A stretch of DNA of 64,000 bases from Wocania_A spongiicola (GCF_023502325.1 NZ_JAMFLZ010000004.1:310001-374000); one strand, 5' to 3'. Positions 7,938-16,757 are shown, numbered from the stretch's first letter. Made by a program: numbers and translations. The notes: generated from the letters alone by a model not told the origin.

Positions 7938-8680
7938 AAAAAGCAATTTACATATTAATCTTATTAATAGTTTTTGCCTGCGATAGCGAAAATGCTGGAG
8001 ATTGTTTTCAAAAAACAGGATCTATTATTCAACAAGAAACTAGTATTGATACTTTTGATAAAATATTAGTTAATCGTGATATTGAATTAATAATTAAAGA
8101 AGGAGCCACACAAAAAGTAATTATAGAAACTGGTAAAAATTTATTAAATGATATTGAAGTAAGTGTTGTAGATGGAAAACTAATTCTTACCGATAATAAT
8201 AATTGCAATTATGTACGCGGTTATGGTATAACCAAAGTGTATATAACTTCACCCAATATTACTGAGATTAGAAGCTCTACACAGTATGATGTAAGATCGG
8301 ATGGTGTTTTAAGTTACCCAAATTTAACCGTTCTGTCTGAAAATTTTAGTGCACCAGATACATTTACCAACGGGAGTTTTAGACTTCAAATTGATAATAA
8401 TTCTCTTAGATTATTTTTTAATAATTTATCAAATTGTTTTATTTCAGGTAAAACTAATAGTTTAAATATAACATTTGCTGCAGGAACCTCGCGTTTTGAA
8501 GGTCGAGATTTAATTGCTCAAAACGTACAATTTTGGAATAGAAGTTCTAACGATATGATTGTAAATCCGCAACAAGAAATAAAAGGAAAAATTTCTGGTA
8601 CAGGTAATGTAATTGCGGTAAATAAACCTCCAGTTATTGAAGTAGAGGAAGTTTATAAAGGTAGACTTATTTTTGAGTGA
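7934..8680 (+). CDS. DUF2807 (head GIN domain) lipoprotein
   Basis: The 248-residue protein begins with a lipoprotein signal ending VFAC (Cys16). The body is a repetitive beta-helix-like sequence with strands such as FDKILVNRDIELIIKEG, KVIIETGKNLLNDIEV and GKLILTDNNN. That is the signature of the DUF2807 / putative auto-transporter adhesin head GIN domain common in Bacteroidota. Its function is unknown; an exposed envelope role is likely. Its ATG overlaps the stop of the PagL-like gene, so the two are translationally coupled. Its TGA abuts the stop of gldA on the other strand with no base between. Confidence 0.78.
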   Translation: MKKAIYILILLIVFACDSENAGDCFQKTGSIIQQETSIDTFDKILVNRDIELIIKEGATQKVIIETGKNLLNDIEVSVVDGKLILTDNNNCNYVRGYGITKVYITSPNITEIRSSTQYDVRSDGVLSYPNLTVLSENFSAPDTFTNGSFRLQIDNNSLRLFFNNLSNCFISGKTNSLNITFAAGTSRFEGRDLIAQNVQFWNRSSNDMIVNPQQEIKGKISGTGNVIAVNKPPVIEVEEVYKGRLIFE

Positions 8681-9577
8681 TTAGCCAGCAGTTAACTCTC
8701 TAAACAAACTTTCTAAACTTGCGTTTTTTTGATTAAGCTGAAGAATCTTCAATTGGTTATCATGCGCAAAATCAAAAACATAAGAGCGCATATCTTCGGT
8801 AGTTTTAAAAGTGATTTCGTATACAAAACCATAAGTGTTTACAACACTTTCAACTTTTGGAAGTTTTAATAGAAAAGCATCTTCAACCCGGTAATCAAAT
8901 TCAACAATAACAGTTTGTTTTTTACCTTCACGTAATTTCTTCAACTTTTTGTTGGCAACTATTTCACCTTTATTAATAATAATAACGCGGTCGCACATAG
9001 CTTCTACTTCTTGCATAATATGGGTAGAAAGGAATACTGTTTTAGTTTTGCCTATCGTTTTGATAAGGTTTCTAATATCGATTAATTGATTTGGGTCTAA
9101 GCCAGTTGTAGGTTCATCTAAAATTAAAACATCAGGATCATGCAATAAAGCATTTGCTAAACCTACACGTTGGCGATACCCTTTTGAGAGTTGACCTATT
9201 TTTTTATTTACTTCAGGTGTTAAACCAGTAAGCTCAATTACTTCGTCTACCCGCGCTTTTGCAACCTTGTATATATTCGCATTAAAAGCCAAATATTCTT
9301 TAATATACATGTCTAAATATAACGGATTGTGCTCGGGTAAATATCCAACACTTTGCTGTACGTCTTGTGTGTTTTCGTTAATGCTAAATCCATTTACTTT
9401 GGCATTGCCTTTTGTAGCATCAATATATGTAGTTAAAATTTTCATCATGGTAGATTTTCCAGCACCATTAGGTCCTAAAAAACCAACAATTTCAGGTTTA
9501 TTAACCTTAAAAGATATATTGTTTAATGCTTTTTGACTTCCATAAAGCTTTAAAATTCCTTCAACTTCAATAGACAT
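8681..9577 (-). CDS. gldA: Gliding motility ABC transporter ATP-binding protein GldA
   Basis: This 298-residue ABC ATPase has Walker A GPNGAGKST at 35-43, a signature LSKGYRQRVG near 129, Walker B VLILDEPTTGLD and a switch His in FLSTHIMQEVEAMCD. The N-terminus MSIEVEGILKLYGSQKAL and the SVGYLPEHNPLY segment match flavobacterial GldA, the ATPase that works with the GldF and GldG membrane proteins in gliding. GldF and GldG are not in the window; in related genomes they lie elsewhere. The gene converges on the DUF2807 gene with abutting stops and no intervening terminator. Confidence 0.82.
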   Translation of the reverse strand: MSIEVEGILKLYGSQKALNNISFKVNKPEIVGFLGPNGAGKSTMMKILTTYIDATKGNAKVNGFSINENTQDVQQSVGYLPEHNPLYLDMYIKEYLAFNANIYKVAKARVDEVIELTGLTPEVNKKIGQLSKGYRQRVGLANALLHDPDVLILDEPTTGLDPNQLIDIRNLIKTIGKTKTVFLSTHIMQEVEAMCDRVIIINKGEIVANKKLKKLREGKKQTVIVEFDYRVEDAFLLKLPKVESVVNTYGFVYEITFKTTEDMRSYVFDFAHDNQLKILQLNQKNASLESLFRELTAG

Positions 9578-9682
9578 AATTTAAATAGTTTGTTCAAAAA
9601 TAATAATTATATAATGTAAAGGTTGGTTTACTATAAAATCTTTAAAATTTTTAATAAAACCGAAAAAAAAATTATATAGTAT

Positions 9683-9712
9683 TTTGATTTCTTAAAATAT
9701 TATTTACTTTAG
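9683..9712 (+). promoter_or_regulatory. Promoter of the aromatic amino-acid operon
   Basis: TTTG (9683-9686) and TACTTTAG (9705-9712) are separated by 18 bases. This fits the Bacteroidota TTTG/TAnnTTTG pattern with one mismatch in the -7 element. Transcription would start just before the leader peptide ATG at 9723. Confidence 0.6.
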
Positions 9713-9722
9713 CCACGTAATT

Positions 9723-9806
9723 ATGACAACAACAATGCATTATACATATTTTAACAACTGGTTTTATTTCTTTTTTAGCAAAAGGAACGAGGCGTTGTAT
9801 GTATAA
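9723..9806 (+). CDS. Attenuator leader peptide rich in Phe, Tyr and Trp
   Basis: A 27-codon ORF reads MTTTMHYTYFNNWFYFFF followed by SKRNEALYV and TAA. It holds 5 Phe, 4 Tyr and 1 Trp; nine of those ten aromatic codons lie in codons 7 to 18. It lies between a promoter and a perfect intrinsic terminator, directly before pheA. This is the arrangement of ribosome-mediated attenuation: ribosome stalling at uncharged tRNA-Phe codons would change downstream folding and allow read-through. The peptide itself probably has no other function. The composition, position and fitting RNA helices make chance unlikely, although no experiment is known to me. Confidence 0.85.
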   Translation: MTTTMHYTYFNNWFYFFFSKRNEALYV

Positions 9807-9838
9807 TTTATAACTATAAATTTAATATGAGTCTCGAT
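9739..9838 (+). promoter_or_regulatory. Alternative attenuator helices
   Basis: A 1:2 helix pairs ATTATACAT (9739-9747) with ATGTATAAT (9799-9807), plus ACAAC (9754-9758) with GTTGT (9794-9798). A 2:3 antiterminator pairs CGAGGC (9788-9793) with GTCTCG (9831-9836), which is the 5' arm of the terminator. A ribosome at the leader stop (9804) would cover region 2 and permit termination, while one stalled at the Phe codons would free it. Confidence 0.65.
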
Positions 9839-9859
9839 GAAAATCGAGACTTTTTTTTT
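9830..9859 (+). terminator. Intrinsic terminator of the aromatic operon attenuator
   Basis: GTCTCGAT (9831-9838) and ATCGAGAC (9843-9850) form a perfect 8-bp stem around a GAAA tetraloop, followed by nine T residues. It sits only 4 bases before the pheA ATG, so it must be bypassed for operon expression. Confidence 0.93.
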
Positions 9860-9863
9860 GAAT

Positions 9864-10691
9864 ATGATAAAGACAGTAGCTATACAGGGTGTAAAAGGAT
9901 CATTTCATCATATAGTTTCTCAACAGTTTTTTAATAAAGATGTTGAAGCTATTGAGTGTTTAACTTTTGATCGTGTAGTAGAAAGCTTAATAGGTGAAGA
10001 ATGTGATGCAGCAATAATGGCTTTAGAGAATTCCATTGCAGGTTCAATTATTCCTAATTATGCATTAATAGATAGTTGTAATTTGCATGTAGTTGGTGAG
10101 CATTATGTTGATGTTCAACATAATTTAATGGCATTGCCAAAGCAAAATATTTCAGATATAAAAGAAGTGTATTCGCACCCTATGGCATTGTTGCAGTGTA
10201 AAGAATTTTTTAAAGAATACCCGCATATAAAACTTGTAGAAGATAAAGATACAGCCGAAGTAGCACAGCGTATAAATGAAAAAAAATTAATAGGTATTGG
10301 AGCCATTGCAAGTGTAAAAGCTGCTGAAATTTTTAAACTTGATATATTAAAACCTAGTATACAAACTATTAAACACAACGAAACACGTTTTGCGATTGTA
10401 AAGCGAACAAATTCTGAAGTGCCAGAAAACGAAATAAATAAAGCTTCGATAAAGTTTGAAACCGACCATAAGCGTGGAAGTTTAGCAGCAATTTTGAATG
10501 TAATGAGTGACTGTAAAATGAATTTAACAAAAATTCAATCATTACCAATTGTTGAAACGCCTTGGAAGTATGCTTTTTTTGTTGATGTAACTTTTAGTGA
10601 TTATGCAGATTTTAAAAAAGCAAAAAATATAATTGATATTATGGGACAAGGATTTAAAGTTCTTGGAGAATATAAAAATGCAAAGTTATGA
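9864..10691 (+). CDS. pheA: Prephenate dehydratase
   Basis: The 275-residue enzyme converts prephenate to phenylpyruvate. It has the family N-terminus VAIQGVKGSFHH, the catalytic-region motif NETRFAIV near 172 and a C-terminal ACT domain (HKRGSLAAIL, then ESLP-like QSLPIVETPWKY) for Phe feedback. The start at 9864 is chosen because an upstream in-frame ATG at 9837 lies inside the terminator hairpin. There is no chorismate mutase fused here; that activity is at the end of the operon. The stop overlaps the next start (ATGA). Expression is probably controlled by the leader peptide attenuator just upstream. Confidence 0.94.
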   Translation: MIKTVAIQGVKGSFHHIVSQQFFNKDVEAIECLTFDRVVESLIGEECDAAIMALENSIAGSIIPNYALIDSCNLHVVGEHYVDVQHNLMALPKQNISDIKEVYSHPMALLQCKEFFKEYPHIKLVEDKDTAEVAQRINEKKLIGIGAIASVKAAEIFKLDILKPSIQTIKHNETRFAIVKRTNSEVPENEINKASIKFETDHKRGSLAAILNVMSDCKMNLTKIQSLPIVETPWKYAFFVDVTFSDYADFKKAKNIIDIMGQGFKVLGEYKNAKL

Positions 10692-11833
10692 TTGAAGTCG
10701 CTAACAGATTGCATACCGTTGAAGAATATTACTTCTCAAAAAAATTAAGAGAAGTTAATTTACTTATTGCAAGTGGTAAGCCTATTATTAATTTAGGTAT
10801 TGGTAGTCCAGATTTACAACCGCCACAAAAAGTAGTTGAAGCTTTAACTGAAGGATTGTCAAACCCATTTGCGCATAAATATCAAAGTTATCAAGGGCTA
10901 CCAGAGCTGCGGGATGCTATAGCAAAGTTTTATAAAGAACATTTCTTGGTTGATTTAAGTGCTAATACTGAGGTTTTACCTTTAATGGGAAGTAAAGAAG
11001 GTATTATGCACATTTCTATGGCATATTTAAATGAAGGCGATGAGGTGTTAATTCCTAACCCGGGATACCCTACTTATCAGTCGGTAACAAAATTAGTAGG
11101 AGGAAAACCTGTTTTTTATGAGTTGGATGCTGCTAATAATTGGATGCCAGATTTGAAAAGTTTAGAAAAGTCTGATTTAAGTAAGGTAAAATTAATGTGG
11201 GTTAATTATCCGCATATGCCAACAGGAGCAAAAGCTAATAAGTACTTGTTTGAAGATTTAGTTGCCTTTGCAAAGCGAAACAATATTTTAATTGTAAACG
11301 ATAATCCTTATAGTTTTATTTTAAATGATAACCCAAAAAGCATATTAGAAGTAGAGGGAGCAAAAGAGGTGTGTTTAGAACTTAATTCTTTAAGTAAAAC
11401 GTTTAATATGGCAGGTTGGCGTGTTGGTATGTTAGTTGGAAATGATGAGCACATAAATAATGTTTTAAAGATAAAAAGTAATATGGATTCAGGAATGTTT
11501 TATGGAATTCAAAAAGGAGCTATTGAAGCTTTAAAGTGCTCTAAAATGTGGTTTGTTACATTAAATAGTGTTTATAAACAACGACGAGATTTAGTTTGGA
11601 AATTAGCCGACGCATTAAACTGCACTTATGATAAAACAGCAAAAGGACTTTTTGTTTGGGCTAAATTACCAGCATTTGTTAAAGCAGAAGAGTTTATAGA
11701 CTTAATTCTTAAAAAGAACCATGTTTTTATTACCCCTGGAACAATTTTTGGAAGCCAGGGAGAAGGTTACATAAGGTTTTCTTTATGTGCCTCAACCGAA
11801 GTTTTAGAGAAAGCATTAGCAAGATTAAAATAA
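10688..11833 (+). CDS. Class I/II PLP-dependent aminotransferase (aromatic amino-acid type)
   Basis: The 381-residue fold-type I aminotransferase has the motifs NLGIGSPDLQPP, NPGYPTYQS, an NDNPYSF segment and the PLP lysine in LNSLSKTFNMAGWRVG (about residue 237). Its location between prephenate dehydratase and prephenate dehydrogenase suggests it transaminates phenylpyruvate and 4-hydroxyphenylpyruvate to Phe and Tyr. The family alone would also allow aspartate or LL-diaminopimelate-like substrates. Notably the usual N-x-P-H-N-P-T-G stretch reads NYPHMPTG. It overlaps pheA by four bases and is followed by tyrA after two bases. Confidence 0.88.
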   Translation: MIEVANRLHTVEEYYFSKKLREVNLLIASGKPIINLGIGSPDLQPPQKVVEALTEGLSNPFAHKYQSYQGLPELRDAIAKFYKEHFLVDLSANTEVLPLMGSKEGIMHISMAYLNEGDEVLIPNPGYPTYQSVTKLVGGKPVFYELDAANNWMPDLKSLEKSDLSKVKLMWVNYPHMPTGAKANKYLFEDLVAFAKRNNILIVNDNPYSFILNDNPKSILEVEGAKEVCLELNSLSKTFNMAGWRVGMLVGNDEHINNVLKIKSNMDSGMFYGIQKGAIEALKCSKMWFVTLNSVYKQRRDLVWKLADALNCTYDKTAKGLFVWAKLPAFVKAEEFIDLILKKNHVFITPGTIFGSQGEGYIRFSLCASTEVLEKALARLK

Positions 11834-11835
11834 GT

Positions 11836-12687
11836 ATGAAAAATATATACATAATAGGAGTTGGTTTAATAGGCGGGAGTCTTGCTATAGATATTAAAAA
11901 AAATAATTCAAGTACGGTTATACATGGTATTAGTAGAAAAGATTCTACTTTAAATGAAGCATTATCTCTTAATTTAATTGATAAAAAAGCCACATTAGAT
12001 GATATTGAAAATGCAGACTTGGTTATTGTGTCTATTCCAGTAGATGCAACCGTTAAATTATTACCAATCATTTTAGATAAAATTTCGGATAATGGATTGG
12101 TTGTAGATGCAGGATCGACAAAAGTAGACATATGTAAAGTAGTTGAGAATCATCCTAAACGAAGAAATTTTTTAGCAATGCATCCTATTGCAGGGACAGA
12201 GCATTCTGGACCAAGCGCAGCGATTCCAGATTTGTTTATAGGTAAAACAAATATTATTTGTGAGGTAGAAAAGACAACATTTAAACTTCAAGAAAAGGCA
12301 TTAAAACTATTTACCGATATAGGGATGCGTATTCGATATATGAACCCAGAGGCTCACGATAAGCATATTGCTTATATGTCGCACTTATCTCATATTAGTT
12401 CATTTATGTTAGGTAAAACAGTTATTGAAAAAGAAAAAAATGAGCGCGATATTTTTGATATGGCAGGTAGTGGGTTTGAATCAACGGTTAGGTTGGCTAA
12501 AAGTTCACCAGAAATGTGGACGCCTATTTTTAAACAAAATAAAACCAATGTTATTGAAACATTAGAAGAGTATATTACGAATCTTACGCATTTTAAAGAG
12601 TTAATGAAACAAGATGATTTTGATGCCATTTTTAGCGAAATGAAAGATACCAATCATATAAAAGATATTTTAAACGGAATTAGTTAA
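11836..12687 (+). CDS. tyrA: Prephenate dehydrogenase
   Basis: The 283-residue protein opens with MKNIYIIGVGLIGGSLA, the NAD-binding GxGxxGG fold. It contains DAGSTK, HPIAGTEHSGP, MSHLSHISSFMLG and GSGFESTVRLA, all typical of TyrA, which oxidises prephenate to 4-hydroxyphenylpyruvate. The ATG at 11836 is preferred to an in-frame upstream start inside the aminotransferase gene, because it places the nucleotide-binding motif at the N-terminus. The gene is two bases after the aminotransferase and 11 bases before the DAHP synthase, clearly one operon. Confidence 0.93.
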   Translation: MKNIYIIGVGLIGGSLAIDIKKNNSSTVIHGISRKDSTLNEALSLNLIDKKATLDDIENADLVIVSIPVDATVKLLPIILDKISDNGLVVDAGSTKVDICKVVENHPKRRNFLAMHPIAGTEHSGPSAAIPDLFIGKTNIICEVEKTTFKLQEKALKLFTDIGMRIRYMNPEAHDKHIAYMSHLSHISSFMLGKTVIEKEKNERDIFDMAGSGFESTVRLAKSSPEMWTPIFKQNKTNVIETLEEYITNLTHFKELMKQDDFDAIFSEMKDTNHIKDILNGIS

Positions 12688-12698
12688 GTAGTAAAATT

Positions 12699-13781
12699 AT
12701 GGAAAACAAAAAAGAAATGAGAACATGGTTAGATGATTTAAAACTAGATCATCCATTAGTAATTGCTGGACCATGTAGTGCAGAAACCGAAGAGCAAGTT
12801 TTAAAAATAGCACACGAGCTTAAAGATACCGATGTTAATTATTTTAGAGCAGGAATATGGAAACCAAGAACACGTCCGGGAATGTTTGAAGGTGTTGGTG
12901 CTTTAGGATTAAAATGGTTACAGAAAGTAAAAGAAGAAACAGGAATGAAAACCTGTACAGAAGTTGCTAATGCTGCCCATGTAAAATTGGCTTTAGAACA
13001 TGATATTGATTTATTATGGATTGGAGCGCGCTCAACGGTTAGCCCCTTTATTATGCAAGAAATTGCAGATGCCTTGCAAGGAACTGACAAAACAGTACTA
13101 GTAAAAAACCCAGTAAATCCAGATTTAGCTTTATGGTTAGGTGGTATTGAAAGATTACATAGTGCAGGTATTAAAAATTTAGGCGCTATTCATAGAGGGT
13201 TTTCAACATACGAAAAGTCGAAATATCGTAATATTCCAGAATGGCAATTAGCCATAGAATTTCAAAATAAATTTCCTGATTTACCATTAATAAATGACCC
13301 TTCTCATATTACAGGTAAAAGAGATATGGTTTTTGAAGTGTCTCAAGAAGCATTAGATTTAAATTTTGATGGTTTAATGATTGAAACTCATCATGATCCA
13401 GATAATGCTTGGAGTGATGCAGCACAGCAAGTGACACCAAAAGCTTTGATACAGATGATGATAGATCTTAAAATTAGAAAAACTACTGATAAAGAAGCAG
13501 ATTATACTAATGCACTAAATAATTTAAGAGCACAGATAGATGTAGTAGATAATCAAATTATTGAATTACTTGGTAAACGTATGAAAGCTGCTGATGGTAT
13601 TGGAGCTCTAAAAAAGAGTAAAAACGTAGCGGTATTACAATCTAAACGTTGGAATGAGATTTTAGGTAAAATGGTTTTAGAAGGAGAATCTAAAGGATTA
13701 AGTGAGGAGTTTATTTTAAAAATGTTTAAAGCTATTCACCAAGAGTCTATTAATCATCAAGAAAAGATAATTAACGGATAA
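12699..13781 (+). CDS. Bifunctional DAHP synthase / chorismate mutase (type II)
   Basis: The first 260 residues form a class I-beta (KDO8P-like) DAHP synthase, with AGPCSAE at 23-29, RAGIWKPRTRPG, LWIGARST, VLVKNPVNPD and DPSHITGKRD. The last 85 are an AroQ-type chorismate mutase (NNLRAQIDVVDNQIIELLGKRM). The protein catalyses the entry step of the shikimate pathway and the branch step to prephenate. This explains why pheA and tyrA here lack mutase domains. The fused mutase often serves as an allosteric domain in this family. It is the last gene of the attenuated operon and is followed by a strong terminator. Confidence 0.94.
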   Translation: MENKKEMRTWLDDLKLDHPLVIAGPCSAETEEQVLKIAHELKDTDVNYFRAGIWKPRTRPGMFEGVGALGLKWLQKVKEETGMKTCTEVANAAHVKLALEHDIDLLWIGARSTVSPFIMQEIADALQGTDKTVLVKNPVNPDLALWLGGIERLHSAGIKNLGAIHRGFSTYEKSKYRNIPEWQLAIEFQNKFPDLPLINDPSHITGKRDMVFEVSQEALDLNFDGLMIETHHDPDNAWSDAAQQVTPKALIQMMIDLKIRKTTDKEADYTNALNNLRAQIDVVDNQIIELLGKRMKAADGIGALKKSKNVAVLQSKRWNEILGKMVLEGESKGLSEEFILKMFKAIHQESINHQEKIING

Positions 13782-13800
13782 AAGAAAATAATACATGTTT

Positions 13801-13842
13801 ATAGAAAAACCTGACAATTAATTGTTAGGTTTTTCTATTTTT
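13801..13842 (+). terminator. Terminator after the aromatic operon
   Basis: ATAGAAAAACCTGACAAT (13801-13818) pairs with ATTGTTAGGTTTTTCTAT (13821-13838) with one G-T wobble, then TTTT. The next gene begins 7 bases later. Confidence 0.85.
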
Positions 13843-13848
13843 AACCCA

Positions 13849-15213
13849 ATGAAAATAAGTTGTAAGAAACTCTCAGTTTTTATTTTTCTTTGCTCTATTA
13901 ATTTTATTAATGGGCAAGAGGTTTTAACCCAATATATTCCTAATAATCTTGATTCTTTAAAAACTTATTTAAAGCAAATTAACTCAAAACACATTAAAAA
14001 AATAAACGGAGAATTTTCATCGAAAATCAAAAAAGTTTATAAAAATAGAGACGAAAAAGTTTTAGAGTCCATTGAAGATAGCACTTATGTTTTTAATCCT
14101 GAAATAAATAAAAATTTAGGTTTAATACTTCAACACATATATAAATCTAATCCTGATATTGATTCAAAAGATTTTTATTTTTTTATAAAAAACTCAATTG
14201 TTCCAAATGCGGCTTGTTATGGAGATGGTATGTTTGAGATCAATTTAGGCTTATTCACTAAGTTAGAATCAGAAGATGAATTAACATTTGTTATTTGTCA
14301 TGAAATTGCACATAAATTATTAAATCATTCATTAAAGAATGTTTCAAAAAGTATTGCCTTAATAAATTCAAAGCAAACAAAGAAGAAGGTAAGAGACATT
14401 AAAAAAAATAAGTATGGTCAAACAAGAGCTGCTCTTTCTGTAATTGATGAATTAAACATAGATATGCTTGATTATTCTAAAGAAGTTGAAGCAGAAGCAG
14501 ATTCTTTAGGTTTTATTTTGTTTTCTAAAACTAAATATGAAAAATTTAGAGCCCTTTCTTCTTTAGAAAAATTGAAAAAAGTTGACGAAATGATTTTACA
14601 TCATGATGTTAAGTTAGATAGTGTTTTTAATTTTAAAAATTACCCGTTCCAGCCTTATTGGTTAAAAGAAACTACATCACTTTTTGACACAAATAAAGAA
14701 ATAAATGAATTTAGTTTGCTTTCCGATACCTTAAAAACACATCCAGAAATAGAATTTAGAGTTGAAAAATTAATTAAGAGTTTTAATATAGAAAGAAAAG
14801 AGGTTGATTTTAAAAAATCTAAAGATTTGTTTTTCGATATAAAACAGATATCTCATTTGCAAAGTATACAGTTTACATTAGATTTAAAATTATTTGATGT
14901 GACCATTTACCAATTAATTGAAAAGTATAATAATAAAAAAATAGATGAAGACTATTATTATACAAAAATGATCGAGGCTTTACAATGTATATACCAAGCT
15001 AAAAAAAATCACGAATTAGGGAAACATGTGCCATTAAAAAATAGTTTTTCCGATGAAAAACAATTAAATAAAATTAGACTCTTTTTACATAATTTAGAGC
15101 TTAATGAAGTAAAAAAAATGGGATTAGCATTCTGTGATTTAATTGAATCTAAAAAAATAAATTACCCTAATCTTAACGAAATAATAGAATTTTTCAAATC
15201 AATTAATAATTAA
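13849..15213 (+). CDS. Secreted M48-family metallopeptidase
   Basis: The 454-residue protein has an N-terminal signal peptide (KKLSVFIFLCSINFINGQE). A gluzincin zinc site follows: HEIAH at 151-155 and KEVEAEADSLGF near 215-226, whose Glu would be the third ligand. That is the M48 Ste24/BepA layout. The C-terminal half is long, charged and helix-rich. Periplasmic M48 enzymes often degrade misfolded outer-membrane proteins, but the substrate here is unknown. The start at 13849 is chosen because the upstream in-frame TTG at 13822 lies in the terminator stem. It is followed after 17 bases by another secreted protein gene, probably in the same transcript. Confidence 0.82.
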   Translation: MKISCKKLSVFIFLCSINFINGQEVLTQYIPNNLDSLKTYLKQINSKHIKKINGEFSSKIKKVYKNRDEKVLESIEDSTYVFNPEINKNLGLILQHIYKSNPDIDSKDFYFFIKNSIVPNAACYGDGMFEINLGLFTKLESEDELTFVICHEIAHKLLNHSLKNVSKSIALINSKQTKKKVRDIKKNKYGQTRAALSVIDELNIDMLDYSKEVEAEADSLGFILFSKTKYEKFRALSSLEKLKKVDEMILHHDVKLDSVFNFKNYPFQPYWLKETTSLFDTNKEINEFSLLSDTLKTHPEIEFRVEKLIKSFNIERKEVDFKKSKDLFFDIKQISHLQSIQFTLDLKLFDVTIYQLIEKYNNKKIDEDYYYTKMIEALQCIYQAKKNHELGKHVPLKNSFSDEKQLNKIRLFLHNLELNEVKKMGLAFCDLIESKKINYPNLNEIIEFFKSINN

Positions 15214-15230
15214 TCTTCAACAACAAAAAA

Positions 15231-16754
15231 ATGAAAAAATTTTTAACTTTAATTTACTTGTGCTTACTTAGTTTATCCGTTAATGCTCAACAAAAATCGC
15301 TTAATGAAATTACTTCTTTTAAAATTAAAAATTTAGGAGCAATGATGGATAAAAATAATGACGTTGATGGTTATTATTTATATTATCAAGTAGATAAGCT
15401 TAAAAAAGGAAAGCGAGAGTACGCCATTAAAATACTAGACAATAATTTAAATGATATCGCAACAAAGTCATATATAGACAATAAAAATACATTTTTGCTA
15501 CAAGGTAAGTTTAATAATCAAGCTTTAATGTTTGCGATGGCTAATTCTAGAGAAGAATATTATAAACTTGTAATGTTTGATAGAGAAGGTAATCAAGGAG
15601 AAAGTGTTTCAATCGATGTAGATAAAAAAGAAATAGAATGGTTGCTTCATATGCGTAAAACAGGGAATTTCAATACACTACTTCCTGTTGATAATAAAGG
15701 GTTTTTGTTTAACTATATAAAAGATAATAAAAAATTAGGTTATGGTTTAAAGTACGTATCTACAGATGGAGGGGCTTCTTGGGATTATAATTCTCCAGAA
15801 GATATTAAGAAGATAATGACCATCAACCCTATTGAAGTTAATGAAAAAGTAGTTGTAGCTATTGAAGGATCTAAAAAATCAATGCTTAGTAAGACTATTA
15901 CATTTAAAGTTTTAGTAATTGACATTAAAACAGGTAAATTATTGTTTGAAAGAGAGTTTGAAAGAGAAAATAACCCTAGATTAATAAGTAATGCATTTTT
16001 AACAGATAATAAAGAAGTTGTTTTGTTAGGAGAATATTTTAAAAATGGAGATAACATCTATAAAGATGAAAGTTTGGGCCTTTTTGCACAAATAAATAGT
16101 TTAGATGGAAAAATAATATCTGATAGTAAAATAGGCTGGAAAAACGAAATTGATAACTTGATGCCTAAAAAAGATGAAGATAAAAGGGGTTATATATATT
16201 TTCATAATATAGTTCGTACTCAGAATGGCTCATATTATTTTATAGGGGAGAAATATAAAAAAACCATAAGTGTAGGAAGTGTTGCCTTAGGAGTATTGAG
16301 TAGAGGAGCTAACGGTGGAGCAAATTTCACTATCGGCAACACTGTTATTTTTGAATTTGATAAAAGTTTTAATATTAAAGGTATTAAAGAGTTTGAAAAA
16401 GGAAAATCTGTATTTTCAGGATTAGGTTTTGGAGGCCCGCAAATGCAAGCTTTAATTGCAAAAGCCTCTGGGTCTTTCGATTATGTATTTACACAAATTG
16501 ATACAGATAGAGATCGTTTTTATGCAAATTTCATTGATTATGAAAGATTAAAAGGAGAAAAAAACAAATTGGCTTTTAAAACAATAATATACAATAAGGG
16601 CAAATTTTCTGAAGATAAGATTTATCTTCAAAAGGATAGTGGTAAAATCAAATTTAGAGTTTTGCAAGGAAAGCTTGGGCATGTTATGCTTATGGAATAT
16701 AATAAAAAAGAAAAAACCTTAGATTTACACTTAGAAAAGCTAAATATTCAATAA
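15231..16754 (+). CDS. Secreted protein of unknown function (possibly DUF6770)
   Basis: This 507-residue protein has a signal peptide (MKKFLTLIYLCLLSLSVNAQQ). Its sequence suggests a beta-propeller-like series of repeated strands, such as YYLYYQVDKLKKGKREYAIKILD, LVMFDREGN and FKVLVIDIKTGKLL. A glycine-rich patch (GVLSRGANGGANF, SGLGFGGPQMQ) lies at about 350-405. It resembles proteins common in Flavobacteriaceae annotated as DUF6770; that label is from memory. No catalytic motif is visible. It follows the M48 peptidase gene closely and ends at a bidirectional terminator. Confidence 0.65.
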   Translation: MKKFLTLIYLCLLSLSVNAQQKSLNEITSFKIKNLGAMMDKNNDVDGYYLYYQVDKLKKGKREYAIKILDNNLNDIATKSYIDNKNTFLLQGKFNNQALMFAMANSREEYYKLVMFDREGNQGESVSIDVDKKEIEWLLHMRKTGNFNTLLPVDNKGFLFNYIKDNKKLGYGLKYVSTDGGASWDYNSPEDIKKIMTINPIEVNEKVVVAIEGSKKSMLSKTITFKVLVIDIKTGKLLFEREFERENNPRLISNAFLTDNKEVVLLGEYFKNGDNIYKDESLGLFAQINSLDGKIISDSKIGWKNEIDNLMPKKDEDKRGYIYFHNIVRTQNGSYYFIGEKYKKTISVGSVALGVLSRGANGGANFTIGNTVIFEFDKSFNIKGIKEFEKGKSVFSGLGFGGPQMQALIAKASGSFDYVFTQIDTDRDRFYANFIDYERLKGEKNKLAFKTIIYNKGKFSEDKIYLQKDSGKIKFRVLQGKLGHVMLMEYNKKEKTLDLHLEKLNIQ

Positions 16755-16757
16755 GAT

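Noticed and set aside
9837..9863. Upstream ATG that would lengthen PheA by nine residues
   Set aside because: It lies inside the terminator hairpin, and homologues begin at the VAIQG segment right after the later ATG.
11785..11835. Upstream start for prephenate dehydrogenase
   Set aside because: It would overlap the aminotransferase gene and push the GxGxxGG motif away from the N-terminus.
13822..13848. Upstream TTG start for the M48 peptidase
   Set aside because: It lies in the terminator stem and would put nine residues before the signal peptide.
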